Source: Trichobilharzia szidati (Eukaryota; Platyhelminthes; Trematoda; Strigeidida; Schistosomatidae). From it: a stretch of DNA of 64,000 nucleotides. Positions 21,105-31,143 of this stretch are shown piece by piece (position 1 is the first letter of the stretch; each line of letters begins with the position of its first letter). Under the pieces are notes generated by a model that was not told the DNA's origin, searched no databases, and saw only the letters and a list, made by a program, of their open reading frames with translations. The translations under genes were made by a program, and so were the position numbers. The stretch lies in the NCBI GenBank assembly GCA_944472155.2, contig OX235275.1:55259228-55323227 (forward strand), written 5' to 3'.

Positions 21105-21335
21105 ATATATGTCCAAACCAAGTTCGCGTTTAAAAGTTTCAAAAAATTTGGGCATTGGGTATATGATATTCATTATAATAAAGCATTTTTGTATTTCCCA
21201 ATGAATGAAAAACAAAACGATATTGTTTTTATTGAGGTTTCGCTGTTTATTGCTGCTCCTAATAGGCTGTATCAAAGTAGTAGTATTAAACCAGAATCTA
21301 CAAAATCTCAGCTTATATATAACAGTTTATTCATG
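21105..21335 (-). repeat. PLE terminal repeat (R type), copy 4
   Basis: Diverged copy of the R repeat, lying directly after the stop of the minus-strand PLE frame at 21335-22070. This adjacency is the evidence that R is a PLE terminus. Its hammerhead region is degenerate. Confidence 0.7.
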
Positions 21336-22070
21336 GTTCCTCATCATATTCAAGTTGATTTTGTCATTTCATGTGGAGGTGGGGGGTCAACTTCTGTTTA
21401 AGTCCATCCTTCCTATTCAAACAATTTGGATTCCATTTGATATGAAGTGCTTCTGATGATATGAGACATTCTCTGTGATTTCTGAAATGCTTTTACTGGA
21501 TTATTTCAATATTGTCAAAATCAATTTTGTGACCTGATTCTGTAGTGTGTAGACGACCTGTTATTCTTAATTTTTCAAGCTTTTCTAGTTCACTAACTGG
21601 ATTTCTCGGTGGTTGGTCGAACAGATGCTCTACGGTGTTGATTTCTGATCTTGATTTCTGTCTAGCGATGTTTGTCCGATGTATGTTGCATCACATTCCG
21701 AGCATTATATATTATAGACGCAATTGGATAGAGGATCCTTAGGGATTTGGTCTTATATACGGACGACAGTGTTGCTTTACGCTGTGTGTCTGATGTTTTC
21801 GCCCATACTTAATGTTAGTGTTGATTTTGTTGATGAAGTTCTTTGGGTAGTTATTTTGCTTGAGAGTCTCAGCAATGTTTGATATTTCTTCATATTTTTA
21901 TTTCTCATCCGTCATCATGATAGAGTGTGCTCGTCTAAGAAGACTTGAAACAACTGATACCTTTGCGCTGATGGGGTGTGATGATCCGAAGTCTAAATAT
22001 TTATTGGAGTGGATTTTCTTCCTGAATATGGATATACTAAAATGTCCGTTTTCCCTCCTCTTAACTAGGC
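21335..22070 (-). pseudogene. PLE RT end and GIY-YIG endonuclease, broken
   Basis: From 22070 down: HFSISIFRKKIHSNKYLDFG and SHPISAKVSVVSSLLRRAHS, the RT region with the YRKPTHSNxYL block. Then NIAETLKQNNYPKNFINKIN, then SECDATYIGQTSLDR, the endonuclease YIG motif, then a tail matching 1950-2245. Several stops and frame changes interrupt it. The order and motifs match a complete PLE C-terminal half. Confidence 0.7.
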
Positions 22071-22091
22071 ATTAAATAGCGAAGCGTCAAT

Positions 22092-22094
<3 letters not shown>

Positions 22095-22128
<34 letters not shown>
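22095..22128. repeat. (AT)n microsatellite
   Basis: Pure AT dinucleotide run at the left edge of the next PLE copy. Confidence 0.9.
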
Positions 22129-22130
<2 letters not shown>

Positions 22131-22132
22131 CT

Positions 22133-22870
22133 TCGTCCCTATCAATTACAAAAGAAATTTAGTGAAGACCCTCAGCCACAGAGTTAGTCAGAGCTATATG
22201 CTCAGAAGATGTAATTGAAGATGAATTAAGCATTGTATATGATACTTTGATCGAAAATAGCTATCCAGAAAAATTTATCACGAAACACATGACAAACAAA
22301 GGGGGAAAGGACTACTCACTATCTGTAAACAAGAAGCCACTTTATAAACGACTACAATTCCAGGACAATATACAAAGTGGGATAATTATGAGGAAATTAA
22401 GAAAATCAGTTCAAAGAACTTTTAATGCTGGCGAACTACAAGTATTATTCTCTACACAACCAATGGTGTTTCCTCGACTGAAAGATGAAGTACCTAGAGA
22501 AGCCACTTCAAATTGTATCTATCAATTCAGCTGCGCTTGTGGAGCGATTTATATTGGACGTTGCTCTAGGAACTTGATTTTTCGTGCTCGCTCGAGAACA
22601 TCTCCCAGTATGGCTAAGTAAAGGTGTAGTTAAAACTATTAACAGCTCGATATTAGACCATCTGGTGCAAACCGGTCACAAAGCCAGCCAGCGTGGAAGA
22701 ATCCTTCTCTATAATATACCGGGTGCCTAACAAATTACCAAAATCATCGAAGCACCCCATGCTCCAAACAGCAGAGGCTATTGCAATTCGCCTCAGACAA
22801 CCAGTGCTCTGTCTTCAAAAGAAGGAAGTCCAACCCCTACTATTGCCCTGGCTGGCCTTCAATAGAGACT
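22133..22870 (+). pseudogene. PLE RT thumb plus GIY-YIG endonuclease
   Basis: Starts SFVPINYKRNLVKTLSHRV (RT thumb), shifts frame, continues EDVIEDELSIVYDTLIENSYPEKFI. The 124-codon frame at 22247-22621 holds CIYQF at residues 90-94 and YIGRC at 102-106. After another shift it ends with LPKSSKHPMLQTAEAIAIRL and QPLLLPWLAF-stop region. At least two frameshifts disable it. Confidence 0.8.
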
Positions 22871-23048
22871 AGAAATTCATGAATTTGTACTATTATCTTT
22901 CCTAATTTTTTCTGACATTGAGCTTATTGTTATGTTGATGCTATTCAGCTGTAATCTATTAATATTATTGATTCGATTTTATTTAAACAGCATTAATGTC
23001 GTTCATAAGACTAATGCACTCATTCACTTTAATGTATATATAACTGTA

Positions 23049-23092
23049 GAGCCTGATGAAGAGCAGGTTGTCGAAAAGAGTACTCTTTGTTC
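23049..23092 (+). ncRNA. Hammerhead-like motif in PLE terminal repeat
   Basis: Stem I GAGC/GUUC (one G-U pair), exact core CUGAUGA, short stem II region, GAAA, palindromic stem III AAGAGUACUCUU, then U and stem I. Directly homologous to 42630-42670, where stem I is GAAC/GUUC. Confidence 0.65.
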
Positions 23093-23205
23093 AGTATCCA
23101 TTCTTTTGAAAATTTTAATGGGCATTTTTAATCAGTTAAAAACAATATCATTTTGTTTTTCATTCATTGGGAAATACAAGAAAATCTTTAAATATTCCCA
23201 TTTTT

Positions 23206-23570
23206 AATATTAGAACAAGATATATAAGCGAACAATAGTGTTTTCACTTAGATCTTCAGGCTTTACCCTACTTTACATAGATTAATATCTAAAAATTGTA
23301 ACAGTAATAATATGGTAAATGTTTTGAACTTTAGTAATAACGACGACTATAATGATAACAAAATAATGATAATAAGGTTTATGCAGGTGGCGATAAGAAT
23401 AACGAAGGTAGTAATAAGTGTGTCTATGTGTAGACAATTCAATAAATAAATAAATAATTAGGTGAAACCTTAAAAGTTACGTGATACTAAAGGTAGGTGA
23501 AGTGGACAGATATTCAGAGTTTAAATAATAAATATCATAAAAGTACCCAGGAAATGGAGGGTTTTAATTA
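23206..23570. other. Anonymous AT-rich DNA
   Basis: No supported feature; may hold the 3'UTR of the next minus-strand PLE. Confidence 0.4.
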
Positions 23571-23574
23571 GAAT

Positions 23575-24110
23575 TTACCTAAGCCAAACAAGAGAGACAA
23601 AGGTAGAACAAACTTCTTCTCTCGAATTAATTCCCATAACTTCGGCTATGTGTAAAGGGGGAGGAGTTCGAATTTTGTTCAAAAGGCTCGATGGACTGTG
23701 ATAAATAACCTTAAAGTCACACTCATTACTTCTGTCCACTTGGTGACCGCTATCACCGATCAAATGAGTCAAAATAGAATTTCGTATGGATTTTATTTGA
23801 CCTTTCCCACTGAACCATGAAGGAAGATGCTCATTAATACGTTTGTTAAACTGTCTAGTTGTTCACCCTATATAGCCAGCTTTCTCCTTAGGAGCAGCTA
23901 AACTTGTAGATACACATAGAAGTGGCACAGCTAGGTAGCTTGTCTTTCTCTTGAGCAATCATAATTGGTCGGCAGCTGGAAAATGACAAACAAAGGATGG
24001 CGACAGTGCGAGTCCGTTTTATTGCTCTCGATAATCTTAGATGTAAGACATCACTAGCCACGTCCTCATTAAATTGCAATTTTAGGAAAAGTTATTTCTT
24101 TTCAATTGTT
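23575..24110 (-). pseudogene. PLE GIY-YIG endonuclease fragment
   Basis: On the minus strand: frame 24079-23888 has CATSMCIYKFSCS (GIY-side motif), and frame 23772-23575 has MTHLIGDSGHQVDRSNECDF (the block after the core). The YIG-containing link between them is frame-broken. 5'-truncated PLE copy. Confidence 0.7.
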
Positions 24111-24124
24111 GTCAGTTTCTCTCT

Positions 24125-24678
24125 TTAATTGTAAGAACCTGAAGAGGAGAAATTATTGAAACTAGGACGAAACAGCTGTCCAGTACTCCCAGGTTTTCCA
24201 ATGCTTCTCTAAATAATCTCAGCTCATGATGAAAATCCTGTAACCAATCAAATCCCTACAAACCAACACTTGAATATCAATGAAATGCTCACTAGCGACT
24301 TGCCCTATTCAGGTAGGTAGTTACCTGGGATTCTAGTGAGGAGTCGTGACCAACAGGGTGCAGCAGGTCGGGTGTGAGGACAAATACTCGCCGACGATAC
24401 TGGCTAGCTGTTGCGCTATATCGTGATTTGGCAGAAGTTAGAATTCATGGACTGGCCATTGGATCGGTAAGGTCCCATTGGCTTAATGGTATACGAGCTC
24501 GCCTTGTGACCAGAAGGTCCTGGGTTCGAATCCCGGTGGATGCGTACTGATGAAGGGTCCCAAACTAGGACGAAACAGCTGTCCAGTACTCCCAGGTTTT
24601 CCAATGCTTCTCTAACTAATCTCAGCTCATGATGAAAATCCTGTAACCATTCTAATCCCTACAAACCAACACTTGAAA
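24125..24678 (+). mobile_element. Truncated PLE terminus joined to two SINE-1 units in tandem
   Basis: 24125-24155 matches a PLE terminal-repeat hammerhead arm (GAACCTGAAGAGGAGAAATTATTGAAAC). It breaks into a SINE-1 tail (24155-24290), followed in the same orientation by a near-complete SINE-1 (24290-24678) with B box GGGTTCGAATCCC and a hammerhead motif. Confidence 0.75.
24544..24589 (+). ncRNA. Hammerhead-like motif of SINE-1
   Basis: Stem I GUACUG/CAGUAC (6 bp), core AUGAAGG, stem II GUCC/GGAC, GAAA, palindromic ACAGCUGU, cleavage triplet GUC. Core positions 3 and 9 deviate. Confidence 0.55.
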
Positions 24679-24744
24679 TGAATATTCTTCATTCAGATTG
24701 ACTTCTAAAAATCAGATTACTTTGTGGTGAGAGCTGGCTACTAG

Positions 24745-25435
24745 CCAAATTCGTCGACAGTAATATTTCGTTTTCTTTGATGGATACTCTTGTTGAAAAC
24801 GGATACCCTTTAAATTTTTAAACAGGTATAGAAGTCAATTAATCAGTCTCTAAACCTATAATCCATACCGCCCCTAAGAAAATAATTTTTTCATCAAATT
24901 ACCATATAACGAGGAAATAAACAGTAGGATTTTAAGACAAAGGTTGAATTCGATCATCCGTAGAACCTATTATGCAGCCCAGCTTGTATGTAATTGTCGA
25001 AAAAGCTAAAAATATACTCCACTGCAAACCTCAAAAGTGCACAAGTGATTATGTCATATCCCACACAATTTGCCGATTTTCGTGTGCGTGTGTGGACACA
25101 TATAAAGGGGGGAGTAATCGTGCTCTGCATGTGAAAAACCAATAGATGCAGGTGTCAAACTACCAACTTCGTCTATGGCTAAACATCTAATCGAGAAGAA
25201 CCATAAGATTGATGTTAACTCAGCCTTTAAGGTTATTTATGAAAACGGTCAAGGGCGCTTGAAATACGCCGGGGCTATAGTTATTCATAAACTTAAGCGC
25301 ACCCCCACCCCATGTGTATTCAAAAACAGTTCATTATTACTCTTAACCTACTACCTTGGTAATCCTTATTTGATTGGATTACCAAACGTTGTGTTACTCA
25401 TTCTTAAATCCTTTTTTTGTTGTCACTTTGTTTAA
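24745..25435 (+). pseudogene. PLE RT thumb and GIY-YIG endonuclease, broken
   Basis: Broken frames read MDTLVENGYPLNF, then RILRQRLNSIIRRTYYAAQL, then CRFSCACGHIYKG (endonuclease core with YIG changed to YKG), then SMAKHLIEKNHKIDVNSAFK at 25175-25435. The order is that of a PLE C-terminal half. The changed YIG motif and several stops make it inactive. A terminal region continues to about 25620. Confidence 0.7.
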
Positions 25436-25624
25436 TTTAATTTTTTCATATATATATCGACTTGACAAGTAAATGTGTGCGTGATCAGATTGTTCGAAAT
25501 GTATAGCGCGAATTCATCCCACAATGCTTTTCATCAGATAATCTCCGTCTTCTAATAACGCTATCCAAATTTATAAAAGGGATTAATTGTTTTAAATTGT
25601 TGATTTCCTAAATAAACGATCTGT

Positions 25625-26224
25625 TGCCTGGCCCTTGTCTTCTGTTGTTACAACTTTAGAATGATTAGCATGGTGAGTTCAAAAAGAACACAGTGTTTAT
25701 CACGAGATAATAACAATAATAATAGTGACAATGGTTATGGTGATTAGTCATGCATTAGATTCATATAATCTGTGGTGCTAGGGCAGGGGGTAGAAAAATC
25801 AACCACTCGGCTAGTTCAAGGTTGTAAAACATGTTTTTAATGTGTGGTTAGGTTAAACAAAGATGGTTAAGCATTAAAAATAAGAGATACATAGATGGAT
25901 AGACAGACAGACAGGAGAGCATCACAAAGACTAGTTGATCACAAACGAGTCAGATATGTGAAGTAAAGTCATAGATAGTAAATAGTAAAATAAGTACTAT
26001 GTCAGGAATAATCAATTAGAACAGCTGCATTCAGGGCGAAGTTCATCAATAGCCTCCCAGGGATGAAGGATGCTCCAATGACCTTGAATGCATGCTAGTC
26101 GTTGGCTAACGGCATCTGTTATTATTATAGCTGAAATATCAACACTATTCACCACCTAAGGAGCAAATTTCACCCAGATCACTTTTTTAAGTAATGTTTG
26201 AACAATGTGTAAATAGCTCGTTAG
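25625..26224. other. Anonymous DNA with simple repeats
   Basis: Holds an AATAAT run near 25705-25725 and a GATA/GACA run near 25885-25917. No gene recognised. Confidence 0.5.
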
Positions 26225-26331
26225 AATTAGAATAAGAGTTAAGGTAGGTATTGGGGTTAGGGTGACAATTACGGTTAGGTTTACGTTTAGGATAAGGGTT
26301 GTAATTAGTGTTAGGATTAATGTTAGGGATA
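26225..26331 (+). repeat. Degenerate telomere-like array, left half
   Basis: Irregular units such as GGGTTAGGGT, GGTTAGGTTT, GTTAGGATTA and GTTAGGGATA. Resembles the TTAGGG telomere repeat but is heavily diverged. Continues at 26973-27045 after the SINE-1 dimer. Confidence 0.6.
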
Positions 26332-26972
26332 GTGTTTACGAGTCGATCAAGGACTGATATCAGTTAGAGAACCATTGAAAACCGGGATGGAGTACTGGAC
26401 AGCTGTTTCATCCTAATTTGGGAATCATCGGTAGTATGCACCCACACCACGGGGTTTGAACCCAGGACATTCCGGTTACAAGGCAAGCTCACATACGATT
26501 CAGCCACCGGGACTCGATTCAGTGGCCATTGCATGAATTCTAACTTCTACCAATTCGTGATTTAGCGCGACCCCTCCCTCTCATTACTACAGGATGGAGT
26601 TTCCTGGAGTTCTAGTGAGAAGTCGTGACCAGTGAGATCCATCCAGACGTCACGTCTGAGGATGGATGTCCCACCAATGACAATGGTTAGATTCGCGCTA
26701 AATCACGAAATAGTAGAAGTTAGAATTCATGCGCTGGCCATTTAATTGGGTCCCAGTGGCTGAATGGTTTACGAGCTTGCTAGCCTTGTAACCGGAAGGT
26801 CCTGGGTTCGAACCCTGGTGGTGGGTGCGTACTGCCGACGATTCCCAAACTAGGCTGATGAAACAGCTGTCTGGCAGTACTCCCTGTGGCTGGTTTTCAA
26901 TGGTCCTCTAACTGATATCAATCCTTGATCAACTCGTGAAAACAAAACTAACCCTTACAAACGAAACTATAG
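26332..26972. mobile_element. Inverted SINE-1 dimer with 13-bp target-site duplication
   Basis: Minus copy (26332 to about 26600) and plus copy (about 26600-26972) of the b subtype meet at their 5' body. Each has its own B box (GGGTTTGAACCC, GGGTTCGAACCC). The pair is flanked by AATGTTAGGGATA at 26319-26331 and 26973-26985, so it probably inserted as one unit. Confidence 0.75.
26829..26892 (+). ncRNA. Hammerhead-like motif of SINE-1, degenerate
   Basis: Stem I GUACUG, core CCGACGA, stem II partly lost, GAAA, ACAGCUGU, GUC, then CUGGCAGUAC with a short insertion before the stem I strand. Core position 4 is C as in other b-subtype copies. Confidence 0.4.
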
Positions 26973-27050
26973 AATGTTAGGGATAATGTTAAGTTTAGTA
27001 TTAGGGTTAGGATTAAGGTTAAGGTTACGATTAGGGATAGAGATTTAGAG
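26973..27050 (+). repeat. Degenerate telomere-like array, right half
   Basis: Units GTTAGGGATA, TATTAGGGTTAGG, GATTAAGGTTAAGG, GATTAGGGATAG. Same character as the left half. Confidence 0.6.
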
Positions 27051-27059
27051 TGGATGTCA

Positions 27060-27540
27060 TTTACTTTAATTTGCTTTCTTATCCATATTTTCCGATCCTC
27101 TTACTGGAAACCATAGTAATTCAACCGAGTGTTTTTTGGGAAGACTGCACAATAGGATTAGAGGTATCAACAATTCACAACAACAGCTCATCTTCAGGCA
27201 CCTCGGTGAACACATGTACAGAAACTAGTCTAACTTAGCAACTGATACTCCTCATTATAACTGGGACGTATTTTTAAGTCATATCAGAGAAAGATACCCT
27301 GTTTCATATGTGTTTTCATGCATTTTCTTGTACAAAAATTCCTCATCTTTATGATTGGTCAGCTGAAGGTCACACTCGTGCGTTGTCAACCCTTGGCACG
27401 CTATTGTTGAACTTTGCTGTATTCGGTATGCTTGGACAACTGAATAGTGTTTCGAGAATTCAATCCTTACACATGACTCATTACTGTTCCACGAATATAG
27501 TGTCTTTTCATCAGGCTTCACTAATTTGTTTCGTTTCTGT
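27060..27540. other. Unassigned DNA with a weak plus-strand reading
   Basis: A plus-strand reading from about 27090 to 27305 (HSNSTECFLGRLHNRIRGIN, then HYNWDVFLSHIRERYPVSY) has one internal stop. I recognise no family. It lies just upstream of a PLE copy and may be an older element. Confidence 0.2.
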
Positions 27541-27703
27541 CTGTGTGTTTCAAGGTTATCAGGGCGTTCGTAGACCAGAAGATTTAAACAGCGAAATCAA
27601 ACAAATAAGGGAAATATCAGTAGTGAATAACTATCCGCTAGAATTTATTCTGAAATATATGAAGAACCATAGAAAAGCTAAGATTATCAACAAAAATATG
27701 TTC
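27541..27703 (+). pseudogene. PLE RT-endonuclease linker, plus-strand part
   Basis: Frame reads EDLNSEIKQIREISVVNNYP then LEFILKYMKNHRKAK, matching ENLRQEVRYIREALKLSNYP of the 58.5 kb copy. The frame runs directly into the inverted segment and ends in a stop there. Confidence 0.7.
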
Positions 27704-27890
27704 CGACAATCTGATTACCACCCGATCTACTAGTTTGACCTATGTAGTTGACATCACTCACAGTCATTGCAAGGTATTTTGCAAATTATATCATTTTGTT
27801 TAATTGGGTCCACCGGGTTCATTAGCTTACAGAGCTTGTCTCTGAGTGAGTTTGTAGATTTGAATGTAACTCTAATTCCTGCTTTATTGA
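27704..27890 (-). pseudogene. Inverted segment of PLE endonuclease
   Basis: On the minus strand this reads KAGIRVTFKSTNSLRDKLCK then QNDIICKIPCNDC, the linker and GIY-side of a PLE endonuclease, while its neighbours on both sides read on the plus strand. Heptamers TATGTTC (27697-27703) and GAACATA (27891-27897) lie at the breakpoints. Confidence 0.75.
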
Positions 27891-28207
27891 GAACATAAGA
27901 ATTTAGCTAAGAATAGAATGGTTAACCCTGGCCGAGGAGATAAGTAATTTAGAAAAAAGCACAGCAATTGCACTTCATGCATTAACACATCACACAATAG
28001 GGCGGGTGGGAGAGGATTAAAATTCTTAAAAGTAATCTATGTAGGTGGAGAAAGATTGATTAGCGAATCCACCCTGGTTCATCGAGTCTACACCCAACAC
28101 ATGCATTAGGAATGACTCAATTCAAATACCATCAGTCAAATCAGAGGAGGACAATAAATAATCACAAAATTCTATTTCAATTCAAGCACATCACAACATT
28201 CTAACAA

Positions 28208-28405
28208 GTTGATATAAGTATAAAACTTGGGCACTGTGGTAGAGCATAACTCCATTATGGATACGATTTTATTTTGATAAGTCACACAGTGTTGTACAGT
28301 AATATTAACTGATGATCACTTTTCGAGCACAGACTATTGCTCATAATCATATCAAGTTCATATCAACTTGATTTATCAAAATAAAATCTTATCCATAATG
28401 GAGTT
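28208..28405. mobile_element. Nested PLE-terminus insertion, inverted halves
   Basis: Flanked by ATTCTAACAA at 28198-28207 and 28406-28415. The inserted DNA consists of a PLE terminal piece in one orientation (28208 to about 28330) and a shorter inverted piece (about 28365-28405), matching the terminal repeat at 28600-28740. Confidence 0.75.
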
Positions 28406-28747
28406 ATTCTAACAATTTACTTATTATGAGTATAAAAACACTCGTCTTATTTCCTATCTGATTGCAATTGATTAATAATACTCATATCATTTCTGAATGT
28501 ACTTTATCTTATATTGGTTTTTATTTAAATATCTAGTCAGTTTCACTCAAGTATATAAATGAAGGAAAAAAGTTGTGTGAGTAGTGCCTTGATATGATTA
28601 TGAATGGCAATAATGTGTGCTCGAAACGTGGTCATCAGTAAATATTACTCTGTAACAACACTGTGTGATTTATCAATATAAAATCTTATCCAAAATGGAG
28701 TTATACTTTACCACAGTGCCCAAATTTTATACTTATATCAGTAAACT

Positions 28748-28780
28748 CTGATGAGTGCCAACTAGCACGAAACCTAGGTC
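28748..28780 (+). ncRNA. Hammerhead core of SINE-2
   Basis: Exact core CUGAUGA, stem II GUGC-CAACUA-GCAC, GAAA, perfectly palindromic stem III ACCUAGGU, cleavage triplet GUC at 28778-28780. The 5' strand of stem I has been replaced by PLE sequence, so only a core able to pair in trans remains. Confidence 0.65.
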
Positions 28781-28935
28781 CAAGGCTTCCTGCCGATTGC
28801 CTCCAACCATCTAATACCAACAATTCACAGTGCACCGTAATGGCAAGCCACCCAGCATGGTGGCCACATTGCAAACATGACTGGTAGAATTCAGTCTGCA
28901 CCGAAGATAGGACTAGACGCATTACACTAGTTACT
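28748..28935 (+). mobile_element. SINE-2, 5'-truncated at its hammerhead
   Basis: Shares GCACGAAACCTAGGTC, TTGCCTCCAACCA, GTGCACCGTRATGG, ACATTGCAAAC and ACTAGTTACKRACTAGTG with the fuller copy at 41450-41800. The tRNA-like head is missing; the copy begins at the ribozyme core, directly against the PLE terminus. Confidence 0.8.
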
Positions 28936-29021
28936 GACTAGTGTGCAATCAAAAAAGAACCTGTCTTATTGTACCTGCTATAAAACCTGATTCACAGTAA
29001 GAGTTAAAGCGATATTTTATA

Positions 29022-29205
29022 TTTTTTTTATATTTTTGATTACAGCTTGATGTCACACCATATTTTCAGTACAAGTATGAAAGTTTCAGCATGGATATCG
29101 GTAGCCCAAATTTTCCAGGCCGACCATAGATATTGGGTGTGCGTCGGCAGGAGATCAAACCCTGGACCATGTGCATGGTCGGCGAGAGTCCTAACCACTG
29201 TATGG
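29022..29205 (-). mobile_element. SINE-3 copy
   Basis: Complement of 13904-14092: T-rich left end, GATGTCACACCATRTTTTCAG, GATATCGGTAGCCCAAATTTT, then the tRNA-like head with B box complement GGAGATCAAACCC and TGCATGGTCGGCGAGAGTCC. Confidence 0.75.
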
Positions 29206-29464
29206 GGAGAAGCCGAAATTAGTTAGGTTGAACGTCTTTCAGTTTCTGTGAAGATATCAGATGTTAACTGAAGTACTAAGTGTCATTGTGTAATAAGTAA
29301 CTGTCCAGTCATAGTTATATTATCTCTAATTCTGTCAAACTTTCACGTGACAATGAGCTAACAACCTTAAAATAACTCTTATTACACCTTTTGTATTTCC
29401 CACCTATTCTGAGGGACGAATTCTCATTGGTGGTTATCTGTTAAAGGTTATCAGGTTATCTGCC
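29206..29464. other. Anonymous DNA
   Basis: Nothing recognised. Confidence 0.4.
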
Positions 29465-29590
29465 ATGATTATTTAAAACTATCGCTGGAATCTAGGAAGT
29501 AGATTTCGTCCCATTTGGGGCTCATCATCTGAATGTATCTACATTCTGAAAAGGACTCGAAACCAGCACGTATTGTTTCAAACATCCTAT
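29465..29590 (-). mobile_element. Sm-alpha-like fragment with hammerhead relic
   Basis: Minus strand: TTTCGAGTCC (B-box side), AGAATGTAGATACATTCAG, then core AUGAUGA, stem II GCCC/GGGAC, GAAA at about 29491-29536, and TAGATTCC after the cleavage site. The layout is that of the 47.7 kb copy. Confidence 0.6.
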
Positions 29591-30369
29591 AGATATTCAT
29601 TGGACTACCATGGCCACGACACAGACACAACATGTCCAGAGGCCATCAGTTACTTACGTCAATTTTTTCACCATAGATTTATTCTGAAGAAATGTGCGGT
29701 CTCTTTTAATGATTCTACTCTTATTAGTCATGTGTCGAAGATGTCTAGGGGGTTAACATGACGTTGTTTGAAGAGTAGTAACTCGTCAAAGAATTCAGGA
29801 TGTATATTTCAGGCTTACTGAGGGATTGGTCATCTAGATATCATGGAATATTTGATCATAGGGAATAATAAAAAGACAGTTGCAGAGAAGAAAATTTTCT
29901 TTTCTACGAAGTCATCAACTAGGCTGTACATTCGTGTGTTTATAATAAATGGGTAGGAAACTTCCAGAATAATTTCCGGTTAAGGGTTAAATTAATAAAA
30001 TTACAATTAGGGATTAAAATGCCATAATAAACTGGGGGAGGACGGATAAAACTCAAACAAAGTAGCATCATAATTACTGAGAAGATTGACATATTATGCA
30101 GTTGGGGGTTAGAAATGTAGAAATAACAAAATATACAGGATGTTTGGATAAAAAAACCCAGTGGGATCATAACTAATGTAACGAATAATTGTTTATGCGA
30201 TCAAGGATTAAATATGTAGAAAGAATAAAATGACAAAATAGACCGGAAGTTCGGACATGAAAATATGGTAGTGTAGACAGGGATTAAGAAAAACTTAAAA
30301 TAACATGAATAAACAGGAAGTTTATATAAGAAAGGCAATGGGATAGTCACACTTAGAAGAATTACCTGT

Positions 30370-30747
30370 TTATGATGGCCATGGCAGGGACAGGGGTTGA
30401 ACGTATTTCTTCTGGATACATAGAGTGGGTTTGAGCTTTTGGATGGCTAGTGCTTCGGCTATACCCAAATTTTTTAGTTTCACTCCCTTTGACAGGTTTG
30501 ATCGAATCTTGTGTATTATTTTGAAGGATTTTACGAATGGCGCTGAATGTTCTAAATCAACCAGATGTTCTGTCACTGAACTATATACACGTTTTCGTTC
30601 TCCTTTAACTAGCCAGGCTGGATAGTGTTCACGAATCCGTTTCTGAAGTTGGCGCATGGTACGGCCGATGTACTCAGCTCCGCATGAGCAAGTAAACTGA
30701 TATATGCACGTTGAAGTGTCCCAATGCGACAGCTTGTCTTCTTCCAC
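30370..30747 (-). pseudogene. PLE GIY-YIG endonuclease
   Basis: 125-codon frame with the whole domain: CIYQF at 14-18, YIGRT at 26-30, R at 37, EH at 40-41, SSVTEHLVDLEHSAPFVKSF at 56-75, and a C-terminus ending QKKYVQPLSLPWPS. CSCGAEYIGR suggests the usual CxC zinc-knuckle-like pair of these enzymes. The role is nicking of target DNA for the element's insertion. Upstream RT is in a different frame (30751-31143) with a stop between, so no fused protein can be made. Confidence 0.85.
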
Positions 30748-30750
30748 GTT

Positions 30751-31143
30751 CTAGCTGAATAGTTTCTTGCAGGAAAACGTCAGTCGTAGGCTCGCGGCGA
30801 AGTATGTTTTCCCTAGAGATTTGCAGAGGCGTTTGCGAAGGATTTCTGCTTCAATATCACCTTTGAATTCTAGATTAAGCAGAAGTGTTTTCTTTGGAAC
30901 GGATTGGACTTGTTCGGAAGTCTTCTTAGATTTGAGATTTTTGTCTATGAACCTGGGCGGGAAACCGTTTTCCATCAGGGTTCTTCGGAGATTACGCAGT
31001 TCTTCCTCAATCACTTCCTCTCTGCATATCTTCCGAATCCTCGAGGAAAGGGCATATACCAGGTTCCTCTTTCTGCTTAGCGGCACGAAGCTTTGAAAGT
31101 TGATGAACTGTCCATTCCATGTAGGCTTTTTGTATTTGGACAT
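30751..31143 (-). pseudogene. PLE RT thumb and linker
   Basis: 130-codon frame. NFQSFVPLSRKRNLVYALSS near residues 16-35 is the RT thumb entry; EEELRNLRRTLMENGFPPRF and KKTLLLNLEFKGDIEAEILR follow. The palm with YVDD would lie upstream (31150-31345), where only broken traces remain. It directly precedes the endonuclease frame, separated by a stop. Confidence 0.8.

Larger units (their letters stand above)
22130..23205 (+). mobile_element. PLE, 5'-truncated, with 3' terminal repeat
   Basis: Coding part 22130-22870 followed by a terminal repeat at about 22900-23205 with hammerhead motif at 23049-23092. Same subfamily as 41835-42700. Confidence 0.85.
27541..28740 (+). mobile_element. PLE with internal micro-inversion and nested insertion
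   Basis: Plus-strand PLE from the RT/endonuclease linker (27541) to its terminus (28740), related to the minus-strand copy 46126-47290. The segment 27704-27890 is inverted in place. A 198-bp piece at 28208-28405 is inserted with a 10-bp duplication. Terminal repeat at about 28600-28740. Confidence 0.8.

Noticed and set aside
29878..29925. Hammerhead-like UUGAUGA...GAAA with palindromic AAGAAAAUUUUCUU on the minus strand
   Set aside because: The palindrome is striking, but I could not find a stem I flanking it at the right place or a proper stem II, so I did not list it as a feature.
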